In this document: positions 18,014 to 26,198 of the stretch, one piece after another | Position numbering within the stretch: position 1 is the stretch's first letter | How the letters are laid out: the number at the start of each line of letters is the position of its first letter | Assembly (NCBI GenBank): GCA_050943595.1 | Contig: JBMNPM010000004.1 | Span: 62,001 to 126,000, forward strand | Reading direction: 5' to 3' | Length of the DNA stretch: 64,000 nucleotides | DNA from: JAXGXJ01 sp050943595 | Lineage (GTDB): Bacteria > Actinomycetota > Thermoleophilia > RBG-16-64-13 | The notes under the pieces: model-generated | Database searches by the model: none | What the model was told of the DNA's origin: nothing | The model's input: only the letters and a program-made list of their open reading frames with translations | Program-made: the position numbers and the translations under genes

Positions 18014-19561
18014 ATGGCTCTCGAACGCAGCACGTTGAGTAGCCGGGACTTCGGCTTCGTGTTGGTGGGACTGGTCATCGTTACCCTGTTGGGGGCGCTC
18101 GACCAATCGATCCTCAGCACTGCGCTCCCCACCATCGCGGGAGAGTTGAACGGGGTCGACCAGATGCTCTGGGTTACGACTACCTTCCTCCTGGTCGCCA
18201 CCATGGTGATGCCTGTCTACGGCAAGTTGGGTGACTTGGTGGGGTACAAGATACCCTTCATGGTTGGGATCGTCGTCTTCCTGCTCGGCTCCATCATCGG
18301 CGGGCTGGCCGGCGATATGACCACCCTCATCGTCGCGCTGGCCGTCTTGGGTCTGGGGGGAGGCGGCTTGATCATCCTCCCCAACGCCATCATCGGTGAC
18401 CTGGTCTCGCCTCGGCAACGAGGCAAGTATATGGGGGCAGTGGGATCTACATACTCCGTCGGGTCGATACTCGGTCCGCTCCTCGGTGGCTGGTTCGCCG
18501 ACACTATCGGTTGGCGCTGGGTCTTCTGGATCAATCTCCCCTTGGGTGCGGTCGCCTTCGTCATAGTACTGGTCTTCCTGAAGATGCCGGCGGAAAAGAG
18601 GGGGCGCTCGCGACTCGACGTGGCGGGTATCACCACCATGTTTGTGGCAGTGGCCTCCTTTATTCTGCTGACTTCGCTGGCTGGGCGTCAGTACGCGTGG
18701 GGGTCGGCCGTCATCATAGGGCTTGTGGTGGTCACTGTCGTTGCCACGGTTGCATTCGTCTTGGTGGAGAAGCGGGCGGCTGAGCCTGTCATGCCCCTGC
18801 ATCTCTTTCGCGACCGCAACTTCAACCTGGCCACAGGAGCGGCCTTTCTCCTGTCTATAGCCATGTTCGGGGTCTTCAATTACCTGCCGAGCTATCTGCA
18901 GATGGCCACCGGCGTCACCGGGACGCAGGCCGGTCTCCTGATGATGCCTTTCACGGTCGCCTGCATGACGGCGGTGTTTCTCTCCGGCAGCTTGGCCTCC
19001 AAGACCGGGCGCTACAGGTGGATGCCTATCGCATCCTTCTCGATCAACGCCGTGGCCCTCTTTCTGCTCTCTACCCTGGCGCTCTCCACACCCCGGTGGA
19101 TGGTCGGCCTTTACGTGTTCATCCTGGGCTTCGGCATCGGCCTGAGTGTGGTGATCCTCACCCTCATCGTGCAGAACTCCTTCCCGGTGACCCAAGTTGG
19201 TACCGCCACCGGGGCGCATACCTTCCTGCGTGAACTGGGGTCTGCATTCGGTTCAGCTATCGTGGGGACGATATTCACCATCCGGCTCATGGACCTGCTC
19301 AATGATAGGTTGGCAAACACAGTCATGGGCTCTACGGCCATTGATCCACGCTCGCTTACGCCCCAGTCGGTGGGCACGATGCCTGCCGAGGTGAGGAATG
19401 CCATCGTCACCTCATATAACGAGGCCCTCACTCCCATTTTTCTCTACATCGTGCCGGTGATGATCTTGGGGGGCCTGCTGGTCTTCCTCATCAAGGAGAA
19501 GCCTCTCGCGGAAACGAATGTAACACCTGTCGATGTGGCGCAGGCCGACGACGTCCCATAG
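18014..19561 (+). CDS. MFS drug/H+ antiporter, DHA2 (EmrB/QacA, 14-TM) family
   Basis: A 515-residue membrane protein with about 14 hydrophobic segments. Signature motifs are GALDQSILSTALPTIAGEL (TM1 motif D), GKLGDLVGYK (motif A, loop 2-3) and STYSVGSILGPLLGGWFAD (motif C, drug antiporters). It is expected to export hydrophobic compounds in exchange for protons. It starts 73 bases after the CoADR gene; the ribosome binding site is weak. No dedicated regulator is adjacent. The substrate is unknown. Confidence 0.92.
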   Translation: MALERSTLSSRDFGFVLVGLVIVTLLGALDQSILSTALPTIAGELNGVDQMLWVTTTFLLVATMVMPVYGKLGDLVGYKIPFMVGIVVFLLGSIIGGLAGDMTTLIVALAVLGLGGGGLIILPNAIIGDLVSPRQRGKYMGAVGSTYSVGSILGPLLGGWFADTIGWRWVFWINLPLGAVAFVIVLVFLKMPAEKRGRSRLDVAGITTMFVAVASFILLTSLAGRQYAWGSAVIIGLVVVTVVATVAFVLVEKRAAEPVMPLHLFRDRNFNLATGAAFLLSIAMFGVFNYLPSYLQMATGVTGTQAGLLMMPFTVACMTAVFLSGSLASKTGRYRWMPIASFSINAVALFLLSTLALSTPRWMVGLYVFILGFGIGLSVVILTLIVQNSFPVTQVGTATGAHTFLRELGSAFGSAIVGTIFTIRLMDLLNDRLANTVMGSTAIDPRSLTPQSVGTMPAEVRNAIVTSYNEALTPIFLYIVPVMILGGLLVFLIKEKPLAETNVTPVDVAQADDVP

Positions 19562-19637
19562 GGAGGTGGGTGGTGAGGCGCAGGTGTGCCCTGCGCCGGA
19601 CGCACGGCTGGTCACTCGTCAGAGGGCCGGTCGCCCG

Positions 19638-20459
19638 TCAAAGCACGACCGGGATACCCCGCCCGGCGAGGTACTCTTTCACCTGCCGTACAGTGAAGGT
19701 CCTGAAGTGGAAGACCGAAGCGGCCAGTAGGGCCGAGGCCTTGCCTTCGACCACGCCGTCATAGAAGTGCTCGAGAGTACCGGCGCCCCCGGAGGCTATC
19801 ACCGGGATGCGGACGGCCTCGGCGATGCCCTGTATGAAGGGGAGGTCGTAGCCGGTCAGAGTGCCGTCGCCATCCATGCTGGTAGGTAGGATCTCCCCGG
19901 CTCCCAAGGTTTCACAGCGGCGCGCCCACTCTACGACGTCCAGGCCGGCCGGCTTTTGTCCGCCGCCGACTACCACCTCGAATCCTGAGGGCATGGCCGG
20001 GTTCCGTTTGCCGTCGATGGCTACGATGATCCGTGTGGATCCATAGGCGTCGGCCGCCTCTTTCACCAACTCCGGGCGGGCGACGGCGGCCGAGTTCATC
20101 GACACCGTAGCCACCCCGACCTCGAACAGCGCCTCTATGTCGGCCATCGTGGAGATGCCGCCGCCGACCACGAGGGGGATGTCGATGGCCGCGGCCACCT
20201 GTTTTGCCCATTCCAGGCGTGTTTTCCGGTTTTCGGTGGTGGCGGCGATGTCCAGCATGGCCACCTGGTCCGCTCCCTCTTGCTGGTAATAGGTGGCGTT
20301 CTCAACGGGATCGCCGGCATCCCGCAGGGAGACGAAGTTGACGCCCTTGACCACCCGGCCGTCCTTCATGTCCAGGCAGGGGATGATGCGCACTGGTGCA
20401 TCCACCGGTACATTCTTTTCAGCCGTGCGTCCTGCATCCGCTCTTGCTTGATCGTCCAC
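19638..20459 (-). CDS. hisF: Imidazole glycerol phosphate synthase cyclase subunit HisF
   Basis: A TIM-barrel cyclase that, with HisH, converts PRFAR and ammonia to imidazole glycerol phosphate and AICAR in histidine synthesis. RIIPCLDMKDGRVVKGVNF carries the first catalytic Asp, and VAIDGKRNP carries the second. SGGAGTLEHF is the phosphate-binding loop, and the end LAASVFHFRTFTVRQVKEYL is typical. The start is taken as GTG 20459, behind GGAGGAAGGA; this leaves an N-terminal extension of about 20 residues over the usual start. An upstream ATG at 20483 is possible but has poor spacing. It stands alone, without hisH, hisA or hisI nearby. Confidence 0.93.
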   Translation of the reverse strand: MDDQARADAGRTAEKNVPVDAPVRIIPCLDMKDGRVVKGVNFVSLRDAGDPVENATYYQQEGADQVAMLDIAATTENRKTRLEWAKQVAAAIDIPLVVGGGISTMADIEALFEVGVATVSMNSAAVARPELVKEAADAYGSTRIIVAIDGKRNPAMPSGFEVVVGGGQKPAGLDVVEWARRCETLGAGEILPTSMDGDGTLTGYDLPFIQGIAEAVRIPVIASGGAGTLEHFYDGVVEGKASALLAASVFHFRTFTVRQVKEYLAGRGIPVVL

Positions 20460-20812
20460 GATGTTTCCTTCCTCCGTCTCCATCACCTTCAGATTGCGCA
20501 GTATGAGTATCACAGTGGGGGGCGGGCTTTACTACCCCCATGCTGCCCTTATGCTGCCGGCTTATGCTGCCGGCTTATGCTGCCGGGAAATGAGGTAGCG
20601 ACCTTGTGGGCGTGGAAGCCTATGCGGCGCGACCGGACGGGTCTGGGACGGGTCTGGGGCTGTTTTCGGAGATGGATCCCCCTTACATTGACGCATGCTA
20701 AAGAATGAGCAGCAGATGATCACTATGCTGGGAGGACTCTCCACCTGTGCCTGTACGCTGGTCTGTTCGCAGACGCCCGATCTCTTAGCAGCCCCTTAAG
20801 GATGGTCGCGCA
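20460..20812. other. 353-base intergenic region with 13-bp tandem repeats
   Basis: It lies between the divergent hisF and ZIP genes. Bases 20548-20586 hold three exact copies of CTTATGCTGCCGG, preceded by a partial copy at 20539-20547. A second small duplication (GACGGGTCTGG) lies near 20637-20660. No gene or RNA is supported. Confidence 0.6.
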
Positions 20813-21718
20813 GTGAGCAGTATCCTGCTTGCCTTTGGTCTGACGACTTTCGCGGGACTCGCGACCGGTGTCGGCAGTGTCATCGCCTTCACCGCCAAGA
20901 GGACGAACTACCGGTTCCTGTCTGTGGCTATGGGTTTCTCGGCTGGGGTGATGCTTTACGTATCATTCGTCGAGATCTTTTTTAAGGGTGCCACCGCGCT
21001 TACGGAGATTTACGGGGATCGTTGGGGCGAATGGATCAACGTGGCTGCTTTCTTTGGGGGCGTCCTTTTGATCGGTTTGATCGACAACCTCATTCCGTCG
21101 GCTGAGAACCCGCACGAAGTCTACTCGGAGGCGGAGATCGCCTCTCTACACGACCAGGCTACACCGCTGCCGGACTCTGTGGCGACGGATGGAGCTGGTG
21201 ATGGGACCCCGCTCACGCAGGCGCACAGTTACCACAGTGCCAATAGGAAGCTCATGCGAATGGGGATATTCACAGCACTGGCGATCGGTATCCACAATTT
21301 TCCGGAGGGGGTGGCGACATTCCTCGCCGTCTTGGAGGACCCGACCCTGGGTCTGGCGATCACCGTGGCCGTCGCTCTGCACAACATCCCGGAAGGCATC
21401 AGCGTCTCTGTTCCTATCTTCTACGCCACAGGAAACCGACGAAAGGCCTTCGTCTATTCGGTGGCGAGTGGCTTAGCAGAGCCGGTGGGGGCCGGCATCG
21501 CTTATCTGCTGCTGCGTATCTTCTTCACGGGCGACGAAGGTGTGTTCCCCCCGCAGGTCATGGGTATTATCTTCGGAGCCGTAGCGGGCATCATGGTCTA
21601 CATAAGCCTGGATGAGCTGCTGCCTACGAGCCGGGCCTACGGCAGGGGCCATGATAGTCTCTTTGGCCTGGTTGCAGGGATGGCCGTCATGGCGTTAAGT
21701 CTGCTCCTACTCAAGTAG
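20813..21718 (+). CDS. zupT: ZIP-family metal transporter (ZupT-like)
   Basis: A 301-residue membrane protein with about eight hydrophobic segments. The two metal-site motifs of ZIP transporters are present, IGIHNFPEG and ALHNIPEG, and a His-containing cytoplasmic loop lies between TM3 and TM4 (HSYHSANRK). ZupT homologues import zinc and other divalent metals. The start is GTG 20813 after AAGGA, about 10 bases upstream. Monocistronic by context. Confidence 0.9.
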   Translation: MSSILLAFGLTTFAGLATGVGSVIAFTAKRTNYRFLSVAMGFSAGVMLYVSFVEIFFKGATALTEIYGDRWGEWINVAAFFGGVLLIGLIDNLIPSAENPHEVYSEAEIASLHDQATPLPDSVATDGAGDGTPLTQAHSYHSANRKLMRMGIFTALAIGIHNFPEGVATFLAVLEDPTLGLAITVAVALHNIPEGISVSVPIFYATGNRRKAFVYSVASGLAEPVGAGIAYLLLRIFFTGDEGVFPPQVMGIIFGAVAGIMVYISLDELLPTSRAYGRGHDSLFGLVAGMAVMALSLLLLK

Positions 21719-21776
21719 GGCTTCGGCGGTGGCTGCAGGGGTTCCATGGCTTCACGATAGCGTGATGGCGTCTCGT

Positions 21777-22904
21777 CTATTCGAACGGAAAGGTGTACGG
21801 CAGGCTCAGTTCGTCACGGATCTCCAGCAACTGTCGCCGGACGACAGCATCGAGGGGTGCACCCTTGTCGCGGCGCTCCATGTAGGCCAAGTGTTCTTTC
21901 TCCCCGCAGGTATAGATGTGCTCCTTACCCGGGGCTTTGGTCGATGCCCGTAGGGCACGGAGGATGTCCCCGGCCGTCTTTTTGAAGTTGCCCAGATCGG
22001 TGAAGCATTCGATGTCGACGGCCATGAAGAAGTGCCCCAAGGGGATGGGGACCTCCCGGCCCTGCTCGTCCTTGCCCCCAAGTTGCTTTAGGAACGCGCC
22101 TTGTGATAAGGCCGCGGAGAGGAGTTCGACTACGGTAGCGAAGCCGTAGCCTTTGTAGCCGCCGGTCTCTTCTTCCAGGCCGCCGATGGGGGCCAGAGCG
22201 CTGGTGCCTCGTGTGAGGTCCTGTAGGATCTGTACCGGGTTGGTGGTGCTCCGGCCCTCGTGGTCTATGACGAGCCCCTGCGGACAACTCTTGCCTTCGC
22301 GGGCCCACTGCTCGATCTTGCCTCGTTGGATGACCGAGGTAGCGTAGTCATTGGTGAAGGGGAAGTCTTCGTCGGTGGGCATGGCGAAGACGAGCGGGTT
22401 GGTGCCGAGCATGTTCTCCACACCGTGCGTGGGGGCGATGGAGGGGCGGGCATTGGTGCCTGTTAGACCGATCATCCCGGCCGCTACGGCCATCAGCGGA
22501 TAGTAGGCGGCGAATCCGTAGTGGGTCGAGTTTCTGGCCACAACCATACCCAGTCCGTGCCCGCGGGCCTTGTCGATGGCCATCTGCATGCAGCGTTTGC
22601 CTATGACCATGCCCATGCCGTTGTGACCGTCGACCACCGCGGTTGCTTTGCAGTCGCGGACCACCTCGAACTCGGTCACCGGGTTCTGCATGCCTGCTTT
22701 GACGATGCGGTCGTAGTAGATGGGTTTGAGGCGTCCGACGCCGTGAGAATCGATGCCGCGTTTATCGGCGCCGATAAGTACTTCGGCGCATATGCGGGCA
22801 TCTTCGTCAGGGACACCGATGCCCCTGAATACATCCACCATGAAGGCTTCGAGTGTGTCGAAGGGCATCCAGTACGTGGATGAGGTACTTTCCGTGGTCG
22901 ACAC
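21777..22904 (-). CDS. Malate/L-lactate (LDH2/YiaK-type) dehydrogenase
   Basis: A 375-residue NAD(P)-dependent 2-hydroxyacid dehydrogenase of the LDH2 family, which includes malate, L-sulfolactate, ureidoglycolate and 2,3-diketogulonate dehydrogenases. Typical motifs are GADKRGIDSHGVGRL (catalytic His), VDGHNGMGMVIGK, NSTHYGFAAYYPLMA, and PLVFAMPT with the later GGYKGYGFATVVELL. The exact substrate cannot be told. The start is GTG 22904 behind AAAGGAGG; a longer frame to 23024 has no ribosome binding site and includes a repeated CGCCCCTTCGGGT upstream. It is convergent with the ZIP gene. Confidence 0.9.
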   Translation of the reverse strand: MSTTESTSSTYWMPFDTLEAFMVDVFRGIGVPDEDARICAEVLIGADKRGIDSHGVGRLKPIYYDRIVKAGMQNPVTEFEVVRDCKATAVVDGHNGMGMVIGKRCMQMAIDKARGHGLGMVVARNSTHYGFAAYYPLMAVAAGMIGLTGTNARPSIAPTHGVENMLGTNPLVFAMPTDEDFPFTNDYATSVIQRGKIEQWAREGKSCPQGLVIDHEGRSTTNPVQILQDLTRGTSALAPIGGLEEETGGYKGYGFATVVELLSAALSQGAFLKQLGGKDEQGREVPIPLGHFFMAVDIECFTDLGNFKKTAGDILRALRASTKAPGKEHIYTCGEKEHLAYMERRDKGAPLDAVVRRQLLEIRDELSLPYTFPFE

Positions 22905-23093
22905 GGTGCCTCCTTTCGCGGCCTCAGGTCCCATCGCGGACGGTGACGGCCCCAACGCCGGGAAGTTAATCCATACGATCCATAGTGCGTGCCCCTTCGG
23001 GTGTACGCGCCCCTTCGGGTACATCGTGATTTTCCACTATCCTTTACACTCGTAACAACCCCGGTGTGCCCCGGCGTCGTGCTACCGTGCTGC

Positions 23094-23150
23094 TCAGTGC
23101 GTTCTAGCGGTCGGGGCTTCGTTTTTCAGCAGCCTTCCAGGCGGATGTGG
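23094..23150 (-). pseudogene. Remnant of a second copy of the downstream membrane protein's 3' end
   Basis: Read on the minus strand this stretch encodes LLKNEAPTARTH-stop. The intact membrane gene at 23951-25180 ends LLKNEVSAPRTH-stop. DNA similarity extends over roughly 70 bases (about 23077-23150 against 23935-24012), and the match is lost upstream after a one-base insertion. It appears to be the tail of a deleted paralogue, so the HAD gene between is flanked by imperfect direct repeats. Confidence 0.65.
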
Positions 23151-23156
23151 AGGTAG

Positions 23157-23867
23157 ATGGCGTTGACGAAACTGATTCTCTTCGATATCGATGGGACGCT
23201 GGTCGATGCGGGGGACCTATCCCGATCCAGCTTTCTCCATGTCGTTGGCCACTACGCCGGTGTGCAGGCAACCCTTGATGGGTACTCGCTGTCGGGGAAG
23301 ACAGATCCCCAGATCATGAGGGAGCTCCTACTCGCCAACGGCCTTTCTTCTGAACGTGCCGGCCTGGTGCTCAGTGATGCGTTGGAGGCTTACCAATCCC
23401 ACTATCTGGCGAACCTTCGTGCAGACACGGTCAGACCCTTGGACGGCGCAGTGGAATTGATTGAGCGCCTGACGGCCGCCGGCCGGACGCGTCTTCTCGT
23501 GGGCCTTCTGAGTGGGAACCTGCGAGGGTTGGTTGCACCAAAACTACAGGTTGCGGGTATTTCGCCGTCGCGGTTCGTGGTGGGCGCGTTTGGCAGCGAC
23601 AGCGCGGATCGGAATGAGCTTCCAGCGATCGCGGTCGAAAACGCGGAGCGGCACTGCGGGGTCCGTCTGGGGCCGGAGGATGTTGTGATTGTAGGCGATA
23701 CTCCGCTCGATGTGGGGTGCGCGCAGTGGTTTGGAGCGGCCTCGGTCGCCGTCGCCACAGGCGACTTCAGCTGCACGCAACTCGAGCAGGCGCAGCCGAC
23801 CTGTGTGGTGCCGAGTCTACGCATGTGGAGTGAGGTGGAGCGGACACTGGGCTTGGCCGCAGTGTAG
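23157..23867 (+). CDS. HAD-superfamily hydrolase, phosphoglycolate phosphatase-like
   Basis: A 236-residue HAD phosphatase. Motif I is ILFDIDGTLVD (Asp10, Asp12), motif II is GLLSGNLRG, and motif IV is VIVGDTPLDVGCA. The helical cap between motif I and II (SFLHVVGHYAGVQA to YQSHYLANL) is of the C1 type seen in phosphoglycolate phosphatase and beta-phosphoglucomutase. It probably hydrolyses a small phosphorylated metabolite. The start is ATG 23157 with GGAGG. Confidence 0.88.
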   Translation: MALTKLILFDIDGTLVDAGDLSRSSFLHVVGHYAGVQATLDGYSLSGKTDPQIMRELLLANGLSSERAGLVLSDALEAYQSHYLANLRADTVRPLDGAVELIERLTAAGRTRLLVGLLSGNLRGLVAPKLQVAGISPSRFVVGAFGSDSADRNELPAIAVENAERHCGVRLGPEDVVIVGDTPLDVGCAQWFGAASVAVATGDFSCTQLEQAQPTCVVPSLRMWSEVERTLGLAAV

Positions 23868-23950
23868 GAGGCTGCTGTTGCCCTTCACGCGCCGCTTTTG
23901 GTCACGCTAAAAGCGCTATTCACGCGACCGATGACGTACTATCGTGCCAC

Positions 23951-25180
23951 TCAGTGTGTTCTGGGGGCCGAGACCTCGTTTTTCAGTAGCTTCCTGGCAG
24001 ACTGCACGTGGCGAAGATCGTAGATGGGGCGGTGGTAATCATAGAGCGTGACGAACAGGGTTATGAGCGACGCGAATACGAGCGCCGACTCCACACCGTG
24101 TCCGGGGCGCAGGAACGGGATGATGAGTTGGAACAGCAGCACAAAGAAGAAGTTGAACGCGGCCGTTACCAACAGGACGATCGACGGTGCGAAGGGCGCC
24201 CCGAATCGTCGCACGGTCCAGCGCCATACGAAGTCGGTGGCCACGATGGCTGCTGTAACGAAGAGGGCGGTACGTACACCGTTCGCCCGTAAGTCGGGCA
24301 GGATTTGCTGGAAGATCACCGATATTATTCCTACGAGAACGATCTTTTCCAGAAGGACTGTGGGCTGCAGTTTCAAGGTGTTCTGACGGTGTAGCAACAT
24401 GGCCTGGATCCGGGGTCGTGATCGCCACGCCGGGCGGGTGATCGTGGATGTCGAGGCGGCGTCGGCCGAGCGACGCCAGGGTGTCAGCATGCGGTTGAGC
24501 CACGAGGATTCTTGCCGGGCGGCTTCTTGCCATCGGGGCTTGGCCCAGCGATGTATCACCAGAGCGATGATGGCGGCGATCAAGATCAGTGCCCCGATTA
24601 TGACAGGCGCTTCTATGATGGCCCGCGCGAACGAGGTATCCAGTGAAGCTCCTAAGATCTTGGTTTTTATGAAGTCGGTGGCGTCAAGCTTGGCGATATG
24701 GATCCACCACTCGTGGGGTAATTTGACGACAAACCATATGATGGCGACGACCACCAACATCACGTTACGCGTCAAGCGCAGAGGGTCTCCCTTGCGTCGC
24801 ACCAGCTCGTAGTAGACGAAGAAGGCTTCGAACACGTTAGGGAAGATGGCCAGCAGGGTGCGCAGTCCGGTGAGTTCGAAGGCCAGGACTCCGGCCAGGC
24901 GATAATAGAAGAGTGCCCGTCCCACGTGGAAGGCAGCCACGTTCTCCCAGTTGCGCATGGTGGCCAGATAGGCGATGGCCAGGTAGTAGATGTCCAGGGC
25001 TTTGTCGTACCCCTGGTACCAGGGGGGATCGATCCCGAAGGCCTGGATGATGCTCTGATCGAGGGAATCCAGCACCATACAAGCCAGGATACCGGGCAGG
25101 GGATAGCGGGGGATCAGCAGTGGAAGTAGTAGCCGGGTCGCTACGATGAGATAGATGGCGAGGAGTGATTCCCAGGTCAT
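23951..25180 (-). CDS. Polytopic integral membrane protein, unknown function
   Basis: A 409-residue protein with roughly nine to ten hydrophobic segments (for example LLAIYLIVATRLLLPLLIP, NVMLVVVAIIWFVVKL, AIIEAPVIIGALILIAAIIA). A basic cytoplasmic loop (PWRRSADAASTSTI) lies in the middle, and the C-terminus is LLKNEVSAPRTH. No catalytic motif or transporter signature is recognised. The ATG overlaps the stop of the upstream TetR gene (ATGA), so the two are co-transcribed and the regulator probably controls it. A damaged second copy of the 3' end lies at 23094-23150. Confidence 0.8.
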   Translation of the reverse strand: MTWESLLAIYLIVATRLLLPLLIPRYPLPGILACMVLDSLDQSIIQAFGIDPPWYQGYDKALDIYYLAIAYLATMRNWENVAAFHVGRALFYYRLAGVLAFELTGLRTLLAIFPNVFEAFFVYYELVRRKGDPLRLTRNVMLVVVAIIWFVVKLPHEWWIHIAKLDATDFIKTKILGASLDTSFARAIIEAPVIIGALILIAAIIALVIHRWAKPRWQEAARQESSWLNRMLTPWRRSADAASTSTITRPAWRSRPRIQAMLLHRQNTLKLQPTVLLEKIVLVGIISVIFQQILPDLRANGVRTALFVTAAIVATDFVWRWTVRRFGAPFAPSIVLLVTAAFNFFFVLLFQLIIPFLRPGHGVESALVFASLITLFVTLYDYHRPIYDLRHVQSARKLLKNEVSAPRTH

Positions 25181-25812
25181 CCGTTGTCCTGCCGGTCGAT
25201 ATCACCGGTAAGATACCGCTGGATGGTGGGGCCTACGGCTCGGACGATGGTCTCACGCGGAACTGAGGCCACTGCTTCTACGCCGATCACGTACCGACTG
25301 AGGAACAGCCCGACTATCGTGCTGTAGATCAGGCCCTCACGAAGCTCTGTATCGGACCGGCCGTTGAGGAGGGTGGGGCGTCCTACCATCTCGTCTCGCA
25401 GGAATTCGTGGAGAAGTCTGGCGGCCTCTTCGTGCTGCACGGCATTGCGGAGCATCACAGCGAGGGGGTGCCCGGCGCCCTGGTCCTCCCAGACCCGGCA
25501 CAGCGTGTCTATGAGTCGCTCGCCCGTGTTCTCGATGTGGCCTTGGAGGCTGAGCCGGACTGCATCGTCGACATCAGGCGGCCATTCGATGGCCGCCCTA
25601 AACAGACCTTCTTTAGAGCTGAAGTAGTGCATCACCAAGGAGGCGTCCACGCCGCTCTCAGCCGCTACCGCCCGGATGCTCGTCTGACCGTAGCCCAGAG
25701 AAGCGAAAAGGCGCCGCGCGGCCTCCAAAATAACCTTCCGGGTGTCGCTCTGGCCTGGGGGACGGCCTCTGCGTCTCTGAAGTTTATTCGTTTGTGATGG
25801 TTCCTTATTCAA
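25177..25812 (-). CDS. TetR/AcrR-family transcriptional regulator
   Basis: About 211 residues from a TTG start with a GGAGG site (25812); a longer ATG form would begin at 25869. The N-terminal helix-turn-helix reads ILEAARRLFASLGYGQTSIR with VAAESGVDASLVMHYFSSKE, a typical TetR DNA-binding domain. The C-terminal half is a helical ligand and dimer domain resembling TetR_C_11 types. The gene overlaps the membrane protein gene downstream by 4 bases. It probably represses its own operon in response to an unknown small ligand. Confidence 0.9.
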   Translation of the reverse strand: MNKEPSQTNKLQRRRGRPPGQSDTRKVILEAARRLFASLGYGQTSIRAVAAESGVDASLVMHYFSSKEGLFRAAIEWPPDVDDAVRLSLQGHIENTGERLIDTLCRVWEDQGAGHPLAVMLRNAVQHEEAARLLHEFLRDEMVGRPTLLNGRSDTELREGLIYSTIVGLFLSRYVIGVEAVASVPRETIVRAVGPTIQRYLTGDIDRQDNG

Positions 25813-26198
25813 AGGTCGCCACCTCCGCGGGCTTTTATCCAAGGTAGAGAACCCAGCGGGTGTATGCAAGCACCGGAACGGGTATGGAAGGATGGAGGAC
25901 AGAAGAACGGTAGGCAGAAACGAGAGGTTTGGTACACTTGATAAGTACTGCCGTAGGCGTGCTTCCTTGACAAGGTCATCGGCCGTTCATATAATTCGAC
26001 TGTTGTTGAATAAAGAGAGTCGGTCGTGCACGGCGCGTCGGCCCTTGATGCGCAGATCATCGTATATACTGGCGACTGCGTCGTCATCGCGCCCTCGTTG
26101 GTGGGCTTGCCGGGTTGGCAGAGGTACCTGGGCTATTGCCAACAGCTTCAGATTGATTTCTCCAGTCAGATGGATCTCAGACCGATCGGAGGATGGCT
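25813..26198. other. Divergent control region with a long 5' leader for the radical SAM gene
   Basis: 386 bases between the TetR gene (minus) and the radical SAM gene (plus). It holds a perfect sigma-70-type promoter at 25967-25995 and then about 195 bases of transcribed leader before ATG 26199. A plus-strand open frame from GTG 26026 runs to 26286, but it overlaps the radical SAM gene in another frame, so I do not call it. No known riboswitch was recognised. Confidence 0.5.
25967..25995 (+). promoter_or_regulatory. Perfect consensus sigma-70 promoter
   Basis: TTGACA at 25967-25972, a 17-base spacer and TATAAT at 25990-25995. Both hexamers match consensus exactly. Transcription would start near 26002 and read rightward into the radical SAM gene. 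Confidence 0.88.

Noticed and set aside
17843..19219. 458-codon minus-strand frame, rich in charged residues
   Set aside because: Antisense of the MFS transporter; hydrophobic codons read backwards give such charged shadows.
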